A stretch of DNA of 59,432 nucleotides from WM-3-3 sp041660045 (GTDB taxonomy: Bacteria > Pseudomonadota > Gammaproteobacteria > Methylococcales > Methylomonadaceae), in NCBI GenBank assembly GCA_041660045.1, contig JBAZXA010000015.1, positions 1 through 59,432 of the forward strand, given 5' to 3'. The notes below the pieces were generated by a model that was given only the letters and a program-made list of their open reading frames with translations, had not been told where the DNA came from and made no database searches. Positions 1 to 8,693 of the stretch are shown in pieces; positions within the stretch are counted from its first letter, which is position 1, and every line of letters starts with the position of its first letter. Made by a program: the position numbers and the translations under genes.

Positions 1-127
1 GTGCCAACGCCCAATCATAAATGACACGGTCAAAATCATCACCGCCTAAAGCCGGGTCGCCATTGGTGGCCAACACTTCAAATACACCACGGGAAAGCCG
101 TAGGATGGAAATGTCAAAGGTCCCGCC
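1..127. repeat. Terminal direct repeat, left copy (circular overlap)
   Basis: These 127 bases are identical to 59306-59432. An exact overlap of 127 is a common largest k-mer for short-read assemblers, so this is the signature of a circular contig written out linearly. The hscA frame is continuous when the two copies are merged. The true replicon would be 59,305 bp. Confidence 0.95.
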
Positions 128-751
128 ACCCAAATCATATACCGCGTAAACGCCTTCTGCATTTTGATCTAAACCATACGCGACAGCTGCGGCTGTCGGT
201 TCATTCAAAAGCCTTAAAACATTAATCCCAGCAATTTGTGCAGCATCTTTGGTAGCTTGCCGTTGCGCATCATCAAAATAAGCCGGCACTGTAATGACCG
301 CGCCGACCAGTTCGCCGCCCATAGATTCTACGGCGCGGTCATGCAGTACCTTGAGGATATCAGCGGATACTTGTACCGGGTTAACGGTACCAGCCGCTGT
401 TTCAATTTGGATCACGCCATCGCGCGGCACAAAACGGTAAGGCGTGTTTGCCGCATAAGACACATCACTTAAGCTACGCCCCATAAAGCGTTTCACTGAG
501 CTGATGGTATTTTCTGGGTCTTCACCTTGTAGCGTTTTGGCGGCCCAACCTACGGTAGGACCCCGCTCGGCATGATAATTTACAATAGAGGGTAATAGGG
601 CACGATCTTGTTCATCGTTAAGCACCTGTGGCACACCATCACGGATGGTGGCGACTAGCGAGTGAGTCGTCCCTAAGTCTATGCCAACCGCAAGACGTTG
701 GACGATCTCTGGCTCAATGGTTTGTCCAGGTTCAGCGATCTGTAATAACAC
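1..751 (-). CDS. hscA: Fe-S protein assembly chaperone HscA, N-terminal part (continues at 59305)
   Basis: DnaK-family chaperone dedicated to Fe-S assembly. It binds the LPPVK loop of IscU and, with HscB and ATP, promotes transfer of the cluster to target proteins. This portion holds the start and most of the ATPase domain. A GTG start at 751 gives LLQIAEPGQ at the N-terminus, close to E. coli HscA, followed by the phosphate-binding motif VGIDLGTTHS. The gene runs off the window start and resumes at 59305 in the same frame. Joined, it encodes about 620 residues, against 616 in E. coli. It starts 2 bases after the hscB stop codon, so the two are translationally close. Confidence 0.95.
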   Translation of the reverse strand, partial: MLLQIAEPGQTIEPEIVQRLAVGIDLGTTHSLVATIRDGVPQVLNDEQDRALLPSIVNYHAERGPTVGWAAKTLQGEDPENTISSVKRFMGRSLSDVSYAANTPYRFVPRDGVIQIETAAGTVNPVQVSADILKVLHDRAVESMGGELVGAVITVPAYFDDAQRQATKDAAQIAGINVLRLLNEPTAAAVAYGLDQNAEGVYAVYDLGGGTFDISILRLSRGVFEVLATNGDPALGGDDFDRVIYDWALA

Positions 752-753
752 CC

Positions 754-1302
754 TTAATTCTCCAACAATTCGTACGCGCTGTTAATTTCGGCCATCAAGC
801 GGTCTAGGAAACGTATTTGTTTCAGTAGGTCTGCGGCCACAGTAAAGCGTTGTTCAACGTCCAGAAGGTTGCCCAATATTTCCATATGGGCATCAAGTTC
901 CTTTTTTATGCGCCGGCCTAATTTATCAAGCTCGGCAATATCACGGCTTTGAACTGTATCTTGCAGCTCTTCCCGCCACTCCATCTGTTCCATTAAAAAT
1001 TCGGCAGACAGGCCATTGGCATGGCCTTCTTCATGAGTTTCTATGCCCTTGATACGGAGCAGATAACTGGCCCGATCCAAGGGTTTTTTTAAAGTTTGAT
1101 AGGCTTCATTGGCCAATGTCGCCCATTGCATAGAATGGCGACGCTCAGCGTCGCCTAAATGCGCGGTTTTATCGGGATGAACTTGACGTTGTAAATCACG
1201 GAAATTGGTATCTAATGAGCCCATATCTATGTGAAATTTTGGCGTCAACGCGAAGATCTCAAAATAATCAGAATTCTTTAACGGTGCATTCATCACATTC
1301 AT
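754..1302 (-). CDS. hscB: Fe-S assembly co-chaperone HscB
   Basis: J-domain co-chaperone (182 aa) that delivers IscU to HscA and stimulates its ATPase. The N-terminal J-domain carries the HPDK motif (VHPDKTAH), and the C-terminal half is the helical IscU-binding region. I chose the ATG at 1302 because an AGGAG sits 7 bases upstream. The open frame extends to 1356, but that would overlap iscA by 44 bases and has no better ribosome site. It lies between iscA and hscA in the standard Isc order. Confidence 0.93.
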   Translation of the reverse strand: MNVMNAPLKNSDYFEIFALTPKFHIDMGSLDTNFRDLQRQVHPDKTAHLGDAERRHSMQWATLANEAYQTLKKPLDRASYLLRIKGIETHEEGHANGLSAEFLMEQMEWREELQDTVQSRDIAELDKLGRRIKKELDAHMEILGNLLDVEQRFTVAADLLKQIRFLDRLMAEINSAYELLEN

Positions 1303-1312
1303 CACGATACTC

Positions 1313-1636
1313 CTAGATGTTGAAACTTTCTCCGCAACCGCATTCGGCCTTAACATTAGGGTTATTGAATTTAAAACCTTCGTTCAAGCCTTCGCGGACA
1401 AAATCCAACTCTGTGCCGTCCAGGTAGACCAAGCTTTTTGGATCGATGACCACAGTGGCACCAAAATCTTCAAAAAGCTGGTCTTCGGAAGTTGTTTCAT
1501 CAACAAATTCCAAGGTATACGACAAACCGGAACAGCCGCTGGTTTTGACACCTAAGCGCACGCCTACGCCACTACCACGTTTTACCAAGTATTTTTGTAC
1601 TTGCTGCGCTGCTTTTTCCGTTAAGGTTACTCGCAT
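1313..1636 (-). CDS. iscA: Fe-S assembly A-type protein IscA
   Basis: A-type Fe-S carrier/scaffold of 107 aa, the usual length. The three cluster or iron-binding cysteines are visible as SGCSGL (residues 34-36) and the C-terminal CGCGESF motif. Sequence is very close to E. coli IscA (RLGVKTSGCSG, EGLNEGFKF). It follows erpA and precedes hscB in one minus-strand operon. It probably helps mature nitrogenase-related Fe-S proteins, since the operon starts at a NifA-type promoter and continues into nifV and nifW. Confidence 0.93.
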   Translation of the reverse strand: MRVTLTEKAAQQVQKYLVKRGSGVGVRLGVKTSGCSGLSYTLEFVDETTSEDQLFEDFGATVVIDPKSLVYLDGTELDFVREGLNEGFKFNNPNVKAECGCGESFNI

Positions 1637-1677
1637 AAATTATCCTTTATCTTTCAACAATTACTGAGTGACTAAGC

Positions 1678-2037
1678 TCATATTGAGAATGAGCTTCCGC
1701 AGCCACAAGTCGTGGTGGCGTTCGGATTTTTAATCATAAAACGGGCGCCTTCCAGACCTTCCTGGTAATCGATCTCCGCACCATTGAGATATTGGAAGCT
1801 CATTGAATCGACCAATACCATAACGCCATCTTTTTCAACAACGATGTCGTCTTCATTGACACCTTCTTCAAAAGAAAATCCGTATTGGAATCCGGAACAA
1901 CCACCACCAGATACATAAACACGGAGCTTCAACGCGGTATTACCTTCCTCGTTGATTAGCTCACTAACCTTGCTGGCCGCATTACTGGTGAATATCACGG
2001 GTGAATTATCGAAAACTTCGGCTACGACTGCGTTCAT
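1678..2037 (-). CDS. erpA: Fe-S insertion protein ErpA
   Basis: Second A-type carrier (119 aa). The sequence (LRVYVSGGGCSGFQYGF and C-terminal TTCGCGSSFSI) matches ErpA rather than IscA. Cysteines: one in GGGCSGF, two in the C-terminal CGCG. The start at 2037 is set by a GAGGAG 8 bases upstream; the open frame begins earlier at 2064 but would overlap the iscU stop. In E. coli erpA is a separate chromosomal gene, so its insertion between iscU and iscA is a notable variation of the operon. Confidence 0.9.
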   Translation of the reverse strand: MNAVVAEVFDNSPVIFTSNAASKVSELINEEGNTALKLRVYVSGGGCSGFQYGFSFEEGVNEDDIVVEKDGVMVLVDSMSFQYLNGAEIDYQEGLEGARFMIKNPNATTTCGCGSSFSI

Positions 2038-2060
2038 TACTGTATTCTCCTCGTTGGGGA

Positions 2061-2483
2061 TCAAGCGGCTGGCTTGTGAATCTCATAGCTTTCTTCACTG
2101 GCTACTTCACGTTTTGCGTGATAGTCGGTGATAGCGGCTTTAATTGCATCTTCGGCAAGCACAGAGCAATGGAGTTTAACCGGTGGCAATGCTAATGCTT
2201 CAGCGATTTCACTATTTTTGATAGCCAACGCTTCATCAACTGTTTTACCTTTAACCCATTCGGTAACTAATGAGCTGGAAGCAATCGCTGATCCGCAGCC
2301 ATAAGTTTTAAACTTTGCGTCTTCAATGATACCGTCATCATTGACTTTAATTTGCAGCTTCATCACGTCGCCGCAAGAAGGTTGGCCAACTATACCAGTG
2401 CCAACATCAGTGTCTTCTTTATCAAAAGAACCAACATTACGTGGGTTTTCATAATGATCTATAACTTTATCGCTGTATGCCAT
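2061..2483 (-). CDS. iscU: Fe-S scaffold IscU
   Basis: Scaffold on which IscS-derived sulfide and iron form [2Fe-2S] and [4Fe-4S] clusters (140 aa). Three ligand cysteines are visible in SCGDVM, TYGCGSA and LHCSVLAEDAI. The HscA-recognition loop LPPVK is intact. The protein is the short IscU type: it lacks the ferredoxin and C-terminal Nfu domains that define NifU. No full NifU exists on this replicon, so IscU is the candidate scaffold for nitrogenase Fe-S clusters here. Confidence 0.95.
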   Translation of the reverse strand: MAYSDKVIDHYENPRNVGSFDKEDTDVGTGIVGQPSCGDVMKLQIKVNDDGIIEDAKFKTYGCGSAIASSSLVTEWVKGKTVDEALAIKNSEIAEALALPPVKLHCSVLAEDAIKAAITDYHAKREVASEESYEIHKPAA

Positions 2484-2526
2484 GTTCTTACTCCTTATTT
2501 ATATGAGGATAGTAGTACTTTGTTTA

Positions 2527-3738
2527 TTAATGCGCCGCTGCCCATTGGACTTGGCTGATATCAATACCTTCTTTATGCATTTCCCAAAGTGGGGAAAGGT
2601 CACGCAGGCGCATCACTTCGCGTCTAAGCAGATCAACTGAATAATCAACTTCAGCTTCTGTTGTGAACTTACCGAACGAGAACCGGATCGAGCTATGTGC
2701 TAGCTCATCGCTACGGCCGATCGCTTTTAATACATGCGATGGCTCAAGGCTGGCCGAAGTACAAGCTGAACCACTGGAGACCGCCATATCTTTAATGGCC
2801 ATCATCATGGATTCGCCTTCGACGAAATTAAAACTAATATTGAGGTTATGGGCAACCCGTTGCTCCATATCACCGTTGACATAAATCTCTTCAAGATCTT
2901 GTAAACCCGCTAACATTTTATCGCGGAGTGCACGGATACGGTTGCATTCGTCCACCATTTCTTCGCGGGCCAAGCGGAAGGCTTCACCCATACCGACAAT
3001 TTGATGGGTCGCCAATGTGCCTGAGCGTAAGCCGCGCTCATGACCGCCGCCATGCATCATGGCTTTTAAACGGACGCGTGGTTTACGGCAAACATATAAG
3101 GCGCCAATGCCTTTAGGGCCATACGTTTTGTGCGCCGAGAACGACATCAAGTCTACCGGCAGGGCTTGTAAATCAATAGCTACTTTACCCGTGGCTTGCG
3201 CGGCATCAACATGGAAGATCACACCGTTTTCGCGGCAGATGGCCCCTAAAGCGGCAACATCTTGAATGACGCCAATTTCATTGTTGACATACATGATAGA
3301 GGCCACAATAGTGTCTTTACGGATCGCAGCCTTAAATTTTTCCAAATCAACCAAGCCATTTGGCTCAGGATCCAGATAAGTCACCTCAAAACCTAAGCCT
3401 TCCAGCTCACGCATGGTATCCAATACCGCTTTGTGTTCCGTTTTAAGGGTAATCAGATGTTTGCCTTTAGTGTCGTAAAAAAGCGCGGCACCTTTAATGG
3501 CCAAATTGTTCGACTCAGTAGCGCCGGATGTCCAGATAATGTCTTTAGGGTCTGCATTAACCAAACGGGCTACTTCTTCACGTGCATTTTCTACCGCCTT
3601 TTCAGCGTCCCAGCCAAAACTATGGGAGCGGCTGGCGGGATTGCCAAAAGACTCCGTCAGGTAAGGGATCATTTTTTCTGCCACACGGGGGTCAACAGGG
3701 GTTGTGGCTGAATAATCCAGATAGATCGGTAGCTTCAT
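2527..3738 (-). CDS. iscS: Cysteine desulfurase IscS
   Basis: PLP enzyme (403 aa) that takes sulfur from cysteine for cluster assembly. The PLP lysine is in SAHKTYGPKG and the persulfide cysteine in SSGSACTSASLEPSH, the IscS-type active-site loop. The C-terminus (MHKEGIDISQVQW) matches the E. coli IscU-binding tail. Start at 3738: a GGAGA lies 8 bases upstream, and the upstream in-frame ATGs are too close to it or precede it. It is the first gene of the operon and sits about 60 bases below a sigma-54 promoter. No iscR precedes it, so the usual Isc repressor control is replaced by NifA control. Confidence 0.95.
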   Translation of the reverse strand: MKLPIYLDYSATTPVDPRVAEKMIPYLTESFGNPASRSHSFGWDAEKAVENAREEVARLVNADPKDIIWTSGATESNNLAIKGAALFYDTKGKHLITLKTEHKAVLDTMRELEGLGFEVTYLDPEPNGLVDLEKFKAAIRKDTIVASIMYVNNEIGVIQDVAALGAICRENGVIFHVDAAQATGKVAIDLQALPVDLMSFSAHKTYGPKGIGALYVCRKPRVRLKAMMHGGGHERGLRSGTLATHQIVGMGEAFRLAREEMVDECNRIRALRDKMLAGLQDLEEIYVNGDMEQRVAHNLNISFNFVEGESMMMAIKDMAVSSGSACTSASLEPSHVLKAIGRSDELAHSSIRFSFGKFTTEAEVDYSVDLLRREVMRLRDLSPLWEMHKEGIDISQVQWAAAH

Positions 3739-3808
3739 GAGCATTGTCTCCAAAGATAGATTTGCAATAAAGCAAGCAGGGTTCTTTACTGCTTTTCCTA
3801 AAACTTAT

Positions 3809-3824
3809 AGCAAGCTCTGTACCA
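3809..3824 (-). promoter_or_regulatory. Sigma-54 (-24/-12) promoter of the isc-nifV operon
   Basis: Minus-strand reading TGGTACAGAGCTTGCT: GG and GC are separated by exactly 10 bases, matching TGGCAC-N5-TTGCW with one difference. Predicted start of transcription is near 3798, about 60 bases before the iscS ATG. Confidence 0.8.
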
Positions 3825-3892
3825 ATTAAAAAATACACGCATAAGGCAATGTATCTAATAGGAAAAATGCTTGTTTGAGGGAAACTTGCATT

Positions 3893-3908
3893 TGTCGCAT
3901 TTCTTACA
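3893..3908. promoter_or_regulatory. NifA upstream activator site (iscS)
   Basis: TGT-N10-ACA (TGTCGCATTTCTTACA), the NifA-binding consensus. It lies about 70 bases upstream of the sigma-54 promoter at 3809-3824, the normal distance for NifA activation through DNA looping. Confidence 0.78.
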
Positions 3909-4089
3909 ATGTCAGACTAAACCCACCAATTTCGTCATAAATGCAACGCCATTGAGGTAGCCTTTAAAACCCCGGAAGCTTTGCTAATCTCAATGGTTTA
4001 GTGCTTTTACAACAGCGCAGCTAGGGCGTTTGCTTTTATTTCGGGTATGCCCAGTCTTAGCTGGCAAACACCAGCACACACGCCGTTGG

Positions 4090-5721
4090 CTAAAATTTTT
4101 TGATCTTGATATTGTGTTTTTGCAAGGCATAACCCATTTGCCGCGGGGTCATGTTTAAAAGCCGCGCCGCCTTAGCCTGCACCCAGCCGGATTGCTCTAA
4201 AGCCCAGATAAAACGCTCGCGCCCACCCTTAGGTTCCAGCATTATGTGATCTTGCTCATCGGCACCCAGTTCATCCGCTATTGCCGCCGGCATAGGCGCA
4301 TTAACCACATGCAAATTGGGTACAGAACTTTGCCCGGAGGCCCGCCAAACCCGCCCTAGCGCCAAACTAAAACATTTATCATGCTGGCAGGGCAGATCCT
4401 GCGCGGTGATGGCTTGGCCATTGGACATGGTCGCGGTGCGCTCAACGCAATTTTCCAATTCGCGGACATTGCCGGGCCAATAACACTCTGAGAAGATTTT
4501 CATGGCTTCCGGCAAAATCGCCAAATCACGCTTGTTGACCTGGTTAAACTTATCCAGAAAATGCACCGCCAGCATAGGGATATCATCACGCCGGTCGCGT
4601 AATGGCGGCAAGACAATAGTGACCACATTAAGCCGGAAATAAAGGTCGGCCCGAAACTCACCAACAGAGACCGCTTCTTCGAGGTTACGGTTGGTTGCCG
4701 CTATCAAGCGGACATCAACACGGATGGATTTACTGCCGCCGACGCGCTCAAATTCACGCTCCTGCAAAACCCGCAATAACTTGGCTTGAAAGGCCGGTGA
4801 TATCTCACCAATTTCATCCAAAAACAAGGTGCCACCATGGGCACTCTCAAAACGACCTTTACGTTCGTTTTGGGCGCCAGTAAACGCGCCTTTTTCATGC
4901 CCAAACAACTCTGATTCCAATAGTGATTCGGATAAGGCCGCGCAATTTACCCGAATGAACGGCGCTTTATTTCTAGCACTTAAATTATGGATGGACTGGG
5001 CGATCATTTCTTTGCCGGTACCGCTTTCACCACGCAGCAATACCGTTGAATTCACTACCGCAGCACGCTGTACCTCGGAAAAAATATCTTGCATGCACGC
5101 GCTTTGGCCGATGACATCCCCTGTAAACGGCTTGCTGCGGTTTTCTTTTTGCAACTGGTAGGTTTCTGCCAATAGCTGCGTACGTTCTGTGGCGACCAAT
5201 TCGTGCAAATGCAAAGTCTGGCCTACCAAATCCGCCACCATCTTAAGAAAGCGCATATCATGTTGGATATAGCCCGGGTGGCTAGTAGTTTCCCGATCAG
5301 CACTCAACACGCCAACAACCTTGCCAGCAGCTTTGATGGGCACGCCAATAAAAGCAAATTTGCGCTCATCGGAAAGGTCCCGTGACCCGGTTTTATTAAG
5401 GAATAAGGGTTCGTTAGCGATATCTGGCACCACGATGGCAGTGCCCATTTTGACAATCTTCCCAATCACGCCTTCACCTAATTGAAAGCGCCCCCGGTTA
5501 ATCTCATCCTGGGATAGGCCAACAGCCCCGACAACATGGATTTCGTTATTATGCTGCAGCATGCTGACCATGGTGCGGCGAAGCTGAAGATGGGAAGACA
5601 GGATATTAAGAATCTGTCTAAGCGATTTTTGTAAATCCAAGGACGAGCAGAGAATCTTGCTAATTTCGTAAATCGAAGATAATTCAATATCACTTTGATT
5701 TTCTGCAAGCTGTGAACTCAT
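4090..5721 (-). CDS. nifA: nif-specific transcriptional activator NifA
   Basis: Sigma-54 enhancer-binding protein (543 aa) that switches on nif operons. Order: N-terminal GAF sensor (about 15-165), AAA+ domain with Walker A GESGTGKE, sigma-54 contact loop GAFTGA and Walker B LFLDEIGE, then a C-terminal helix-turn-helix (AARLLNMTPRQMGYAL). Between AAA+ and HTH is C-X11-C-X19-C-X4-C (SEC, ENC, LPC, DKC). This pattern is known from oxygen-sensitive NifA of rhizobia and Herbaspirillum and is absent from NifL-controlled NifA. No nifL is present, so NifA probably senses oxygen or redox itself. Eight matching promoters occur on the replicon. No sigma-54 site is evident upstream of nifA itself. Confidence 0.96.
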   Translation of the reverse strand: MSSQLAENQSDIELSSIYEISKILCSSLDLQKSLRQILNILSSHLQLRRTMVSMLQHNNEIHVVGAVGLSQDEINRGRFQLGEGVIGKIVKMGTAIVVPDIANEPLFLNKTGSRDLSDERKFAFIGVPIKAAGKVVGVLSADRETTSHPGYIQHDMRFLKMVADLVGQTLHLHELVATERTQLLAETYQLQKENRSKPFTGDVIGQSACMQDIFSEVQRAAVVNSTVLLRGESGTGKEMIAQSIHNLSARNKAPFIRVNCAALSESLLESELFGHEKGAFTGAQNERKGRFESAHGGTLFLDEIGEISPAFQAKLLRVLQEREFERVGGSKSIRVDVRLIAATNRNLEEAVSVGEFRADLYFRLNVVTIVLPPLRDRRDDIPMLAVHFLDKFNQVNKRDLAILPEAMKIFSECYWPGNVRELENCVERTATMSNGQAITAQDLPCQHDKCFSLALGRVWRASGQSSVPNLHVVNAPMPAAIADELGADEQDHIMLEPKGGRERFIWALEQSGWVQAKAARLLNMTPRQMGYALQKHNIKIKKF

Positions 5722-5894
5722 AAACGAACCCCTAAGGTTTTAAATAGCCATGACAAGACAGTTAAAATTATACTGCCATGCCTATAATTATGACTGTTTA
5801 CAAGCGTAATTTGCTACCAAGTCAAATTGACCACCTTAAATTTAACTCTCCTTACCCGCCTTTAAACGCATAACCATAATAAAAACTTTAGCGG

Positions 5895-6716
5895 CTATTC
5901 TTCCGCTGCCGTCTCACAAATGCTTAATGCCGCGTCACAGCTAGAACAGCGCGGCGCACGGTGCGCTGCCGATATGGCGGCCTCATTTTCAAGCACTTCA
6001 ATACGCTCCATCAGACAAGCAATGGCCTGGCCAACCACATCGGGGATCCGGTGATGGTCAAGGTCGATTTTATGCGGGTTCATTTTATCGCTTTGCTTAC
6101 TTTGGACTATTCTAGCCGGCATGCCGACGACCGTTTGATTGGATGGCACATTTTCAACCACCACCGAATTAGCCCCTACGCGCACGTTATCGCCTAAGGC
6201 TATCGCCCCTAAAATTTTGGCCCCGGCCCCCACTAGGACGCCATTGCCCAAGCTAGGATGGCGCCGGCCTTGATGCCAACTGGTGCCGCCCAAGGTCACA
6301 CCATGGTATAAGGTGACATCATCGCCAACCACCGCCGTTTCGCCAATAACAACGCCAGCACCATGGTCAATAAAAAAACGCCGGCCAATAACAGCGCCAG
6401 GATGGATATCGATATTGGTCCAAAACCGTGTTAAAAACGACAACATGCGGGCAATATATTTAAACCCGGACAGCCATAAACGATGGCTTAGACGATGCGC
6501 CAATATGGCATGCACGCCAGGATAAGTGGTCAACACCTCCAGTAAATTGCGGGCAGCCGGATCCCGGCCAAACACACACTGCATGTCTTCCCGCCACTCA
6601 CTCGGCAGGCTCCGCCATGGTAGCCGTGGGTTTTGGCTGCGCTGGTTAGCACTTTGTTGTGCCTCAGCGTTATCTTTTGCCATAAAAGCTGTTATTTTTT
6701 GTGAGAGCTCACTCAT
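5895..6716 (-). CDS. cysE: Serine O-acetyltransferase (nif-associated CysE/NifP type)
   Basis: Makes O-acetylserine, the cysteine precursor (273 aa). The C-terminal left-handed beta-helix of hexapeptide repeats is clear from about residue 100, with the active-site segment DHGAGVVIGE and LYHGVTLGGT. A Cys-rich tail (CSSCDAALSIC) follows. In Azotobacter a second cysE (cysE1/nifP) belongs to the nif regulon and raises the cysteine supply for cluster synthesis; its position here between nifA and clpX and near iscS fits that role. It may be co-transcribed with nifA (173-base gap, same strand). No sigma-54 promoter is evident upstream. Confidence 0.9.
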   Translation of the reverse strand: MSELSQKITAFMAKDNAEAQQSANQRSQNPRLPWRSLPSEWREDMQCVFGRDPAARNLLEVLTTYPGVHAILAHRLSHRLWLSGFKYIARMLSFLTRFWTNIDIHPGAVIGRRFFIDHGAGVVIGETAVVGDDVTLYHGVTLGGTSWHQGRRHPSLGNGVLVGAGAKILGAIALGDNVRVGANSVVVENVPSNQTVVGMPARIVQSKQSDKMNPHKIDLDHHRIPDVVGQAIACLMERIEVLENEAAISAAHRAPRCSSCDAALSICETAAEE

Positions 6717-7055
6717 ATCTCATACCGAAATACTAATGTAGAAAAGTACCGGCACCACACCCATTGATCTTAATCCTAAGCAGCGACCACCCCATAAAAG
6801 CTGTGCCACTGCCGCCATCGTAGGTGCTGCCCATGTACCGCCGACGGCTTTCATACCACCGTCCAAACCTCAATTTAACGCCGCCCCCTAACTATCAAGG
6901 AAGCAAGCTATAGCTGACTAAACCAGCCAGCTTATCCGATAACCCAGCCACTGTTTAGGCGCACGGGGTTACTTGACCTATCTGTTAAAGAATCTAACCG
7001 TTACGGCAAGTGCGTATAAAACCATCCAGCCTAACGGTAAACGGGCGCCCTAGAC
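6717..7055. other. Intergenic region, no recognised element
   Basis: About 340 bases between the end of clpX and the start of cysE. I find no convincing gene, NifA site or sigma-54 promoter; the region must contain the cysE promoter or a read-through path from clpX. Confidence 0.5.
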
Positions 7056-8336
7056 TTAAGACGCCGCCAACGAAAGATCCACTTGTTTATACACAAAATA
7101 GGGTTTTGACTCGCCGCGGATCACCGCCTCATCAACCACTACTTTTTCAACACCATCCATCGACGGTAAGTCATACATTGTTTCCAGCAGCGCTTGTTCT
7201 AAAATGGAACGCAAACCCCGGGCACCGGTTTTCCGTTCTATCGCCTTATTGGCGATAGCGCTCAAGGCTTCAGCACGAATTTCAAGCTTGGCATCTTCCA
7301 TTTCGAAAAGTTTGCCATATTGTTTCGTAATGGCATTCTTAGGTTCAGTCAGGATTTGCACCAATTGCGTTTCATCTAGCTCGTCCAGCATGGTCATCAC
7401 CGGCAAACGGCCGACAAATTCAGGAATCAACCCGTATTTGATCAAGTCTTCTGGCTCAACCTGTTGCAAGACATCGCTGCTGCTCTTTTTTTCATCTTTG
7501 CTTTTAACGTCTGCAGAAAAACCAATCCCTGATTTTTCAGTCCGGTAGCGGATGGTTTTTTCCAGCCCGGCGAACGCACCACCACAAATAAATAATATAT
7601 TTTTGGTGTCGACTTGTAAGTTGACCGAATCCGGATGTTTACGCCCACCTTGTGGCGGCACCGAAGCAATCGTACCTTCTATTAATTTCAATAAGGCCTG
7701 TTGCACGCCCTCACCGGACACATCGCGGGTAATTGAGGTGTTTTCAGATTTACGTGAAATCTTATCAATTTCATCAATATAGATTATGCCGGTTTGGGCT
7801 TTTTCAATATCGCTATCACATTTTTGCAAGAGCTTAAGCACTATGGTTTCAACATCTTCGCCCACATAGCCCGCTTCAGTCAGCGTTGTCGCATCAACAA
7901 TCACAAACGGGACATTCAACAACCTAGCCAAGGTTTCTGCCAGCAAGGTTTTACCGCTACCCGTCGGCCCAATCAATAAGACGTTGCTTTTGGTCAGCTC
8001 AACATCATCACCGGTTGTTAATGAGTTCAAGCGCTTATAATGGTTGTAAACCGCGACCGAGAGGATTTTTTTAGCTTGGTCTTGACCGATAACATACTCA
8101 TCTAACGTACGTTTGATTTGGTGGGGCGTGGGTAATTTCTTGTCGTTTTCTGAAACGGCACGGTCTTGTGCTTCTTCACGGAGAATATCGTTACAGAGAT
8201 CAACGCATTCATCACAAATAAACACCGACGGGCCGGCAATTATTTTATGTGCTTCATGCTGGCCTTTGCCGCAAAATGAACAGTACAGTAAGTGTTCGTC
8301 ATCACTGTTTTTACTATTGCTTCTTCCATCGCTCAT
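7056..8336 (-). CDS. clpX: ATP-dependent unfoldase ClpX (nif-linked second copy)
   Basis: AAA+ unfoldase of the ClpXP protease (426 aa, normal length). The N-terminal zinc-binding domain has CSFC and CDEC pairs; Walker A is GPTGSGKT, Walker B IIYIDEID, the pore loop GYVGED. No clpP is on the replicon, so it must partner with host ClpP or act alone. Azotobacter vinelandii has a nif-cluster clpX2 reported to control levels of NifB and NifEN; this gene has the same context. It sits below its own sigma-54 promoter. I chose the ATG at 8336 (GAGG 5 bases upstream); an in-frame GTG at 8342 is possible. Confidence 0.93.
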   Translation of the reverse strand: MSDGRSNSKNSDDEHLLYCSFCGKGQHEAHKIIAGPSVFICDECVDLCNDILREEAQDRAVSENDKKLPTPHQIKRTLDEYVIGQDQAKKILSVAVYNHYKRLNSLTTGDDVELTKSNVLLIGPTGSGKTLLAETLARLLNVPFVIVDATTLTEAGYVGEDVETIVLKLLQKCDSDIEKAQTGIIYIDEIDKISRKSENTSITRDVSGEGVQQALLKLIEGTIASVPPQGGRKHPDSVNLQVDTKNILFICGGAFAGLEKTIRYRTEKSGIGFSADVKSKDEKKSSSDVLQQVEPEDLIKYGLIPEFVGRLPVMTMLDELDETQLVQILTEPKNAITKQYGKLFEMEDAKLEIRAEALSAIANKAIERKTGARGLRSILEQALLETMYDLPSMDGVEKVVVDEAVIRGESKPYFVYKQVDLSLAAS

Positions 8337-8430
8337 TGCCACCTCGATATAAAGGAGTCAGAAAAACCAATTGTTTGCCCCTTTTTGCTGTGCTGCAAAT
8401 GCAAAAAATTGGGTGATTTTTAGCTATTCC

Positions 8431-8446
8431 AGCAATTTTCTTGCCA
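8431..8446 (-). promoter_or_regulatory. Sigma-54 promoter of clpX
   Basis: Minus-strand TGGCAAGAAAATTGCT, a near-perfect -24/-12 element with GG-N10-GC spacing, about 95 bases upstream of the clpX start. It shares the two NifA sites at 8541-8607 with the divergent promoter at 8694. Confidence 0.82.
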
Positions 8447-8540
8447 TTCTAAAAACATGCCTATCATTATGAAAAATAAAACTATTTATTTTTTTACCTA
8501 ATCTACTGCACACACTAAAACCAACAAGAACAGAACAATT

Positions 8541-8556
8541 TGTTCGGTTCCAAACA
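8541..8556. promoter_or_regulatory. NifA upstream activator site (shared, site 1)
   Basis: TGTTCGGTTCCAAACA fits TGT-N10-ACA. It is about 95 bases from the clpX promoter and about 140 from the divergent promoter at 8694. Confidence 0.75.
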
Positions 8557-8591
8557 ATTTGTAATCAAAATTTCCCGCGGACCTCAGCATT

Positions 8592-8607
8592 TGTTATGTT
8601 TACGACA
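8592..8607. promoter_or_regulatory. NifA upstream activator site (shared, site 2)
   Basis: TGTTATGTTTACGACA fits TGT-N10-ACA. It is 87 bases upstream of the promoter at 8694-8709 and is the more likely activator site for the plus-strand operon. Confidence 0.75.
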
Positions 8608-8693
8608 GGGAAATTTTCAGTTTTGCCCGCTAAGCCGCCTACAACAAGCCATAAATATTATTAGTTTCAATAGTTTATTATTGAATTTTTTAA

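Larger units (their letters stand above)
3739..4089. other. iscS upstream control region
   Basis: Non-coding interval between nifA and iscS, about 350 bases. It holds a sigma-54 promoter and a NifA upstream site facing iscS (listed separately). I see no further gene. The part next to nifA (3960-4089) must hold the nifA 3' end, but I see no clear U-tailed hairpin there. Confidence 0.7.

Noticed and set aside
1..127. End repeat as a phage-like terminal redundancy
   Set aside because: No phage genes; the overlap length equals a common assembler k-mer, and the gene is continuous across the join.
5722..5894. Autoregulatory sigma-54 promoter for nifA
   Set aside because: No pair with correct GG-N10-GC spacing on the minus strand; nifA may be read from cysE or a sigma-70 promoter.
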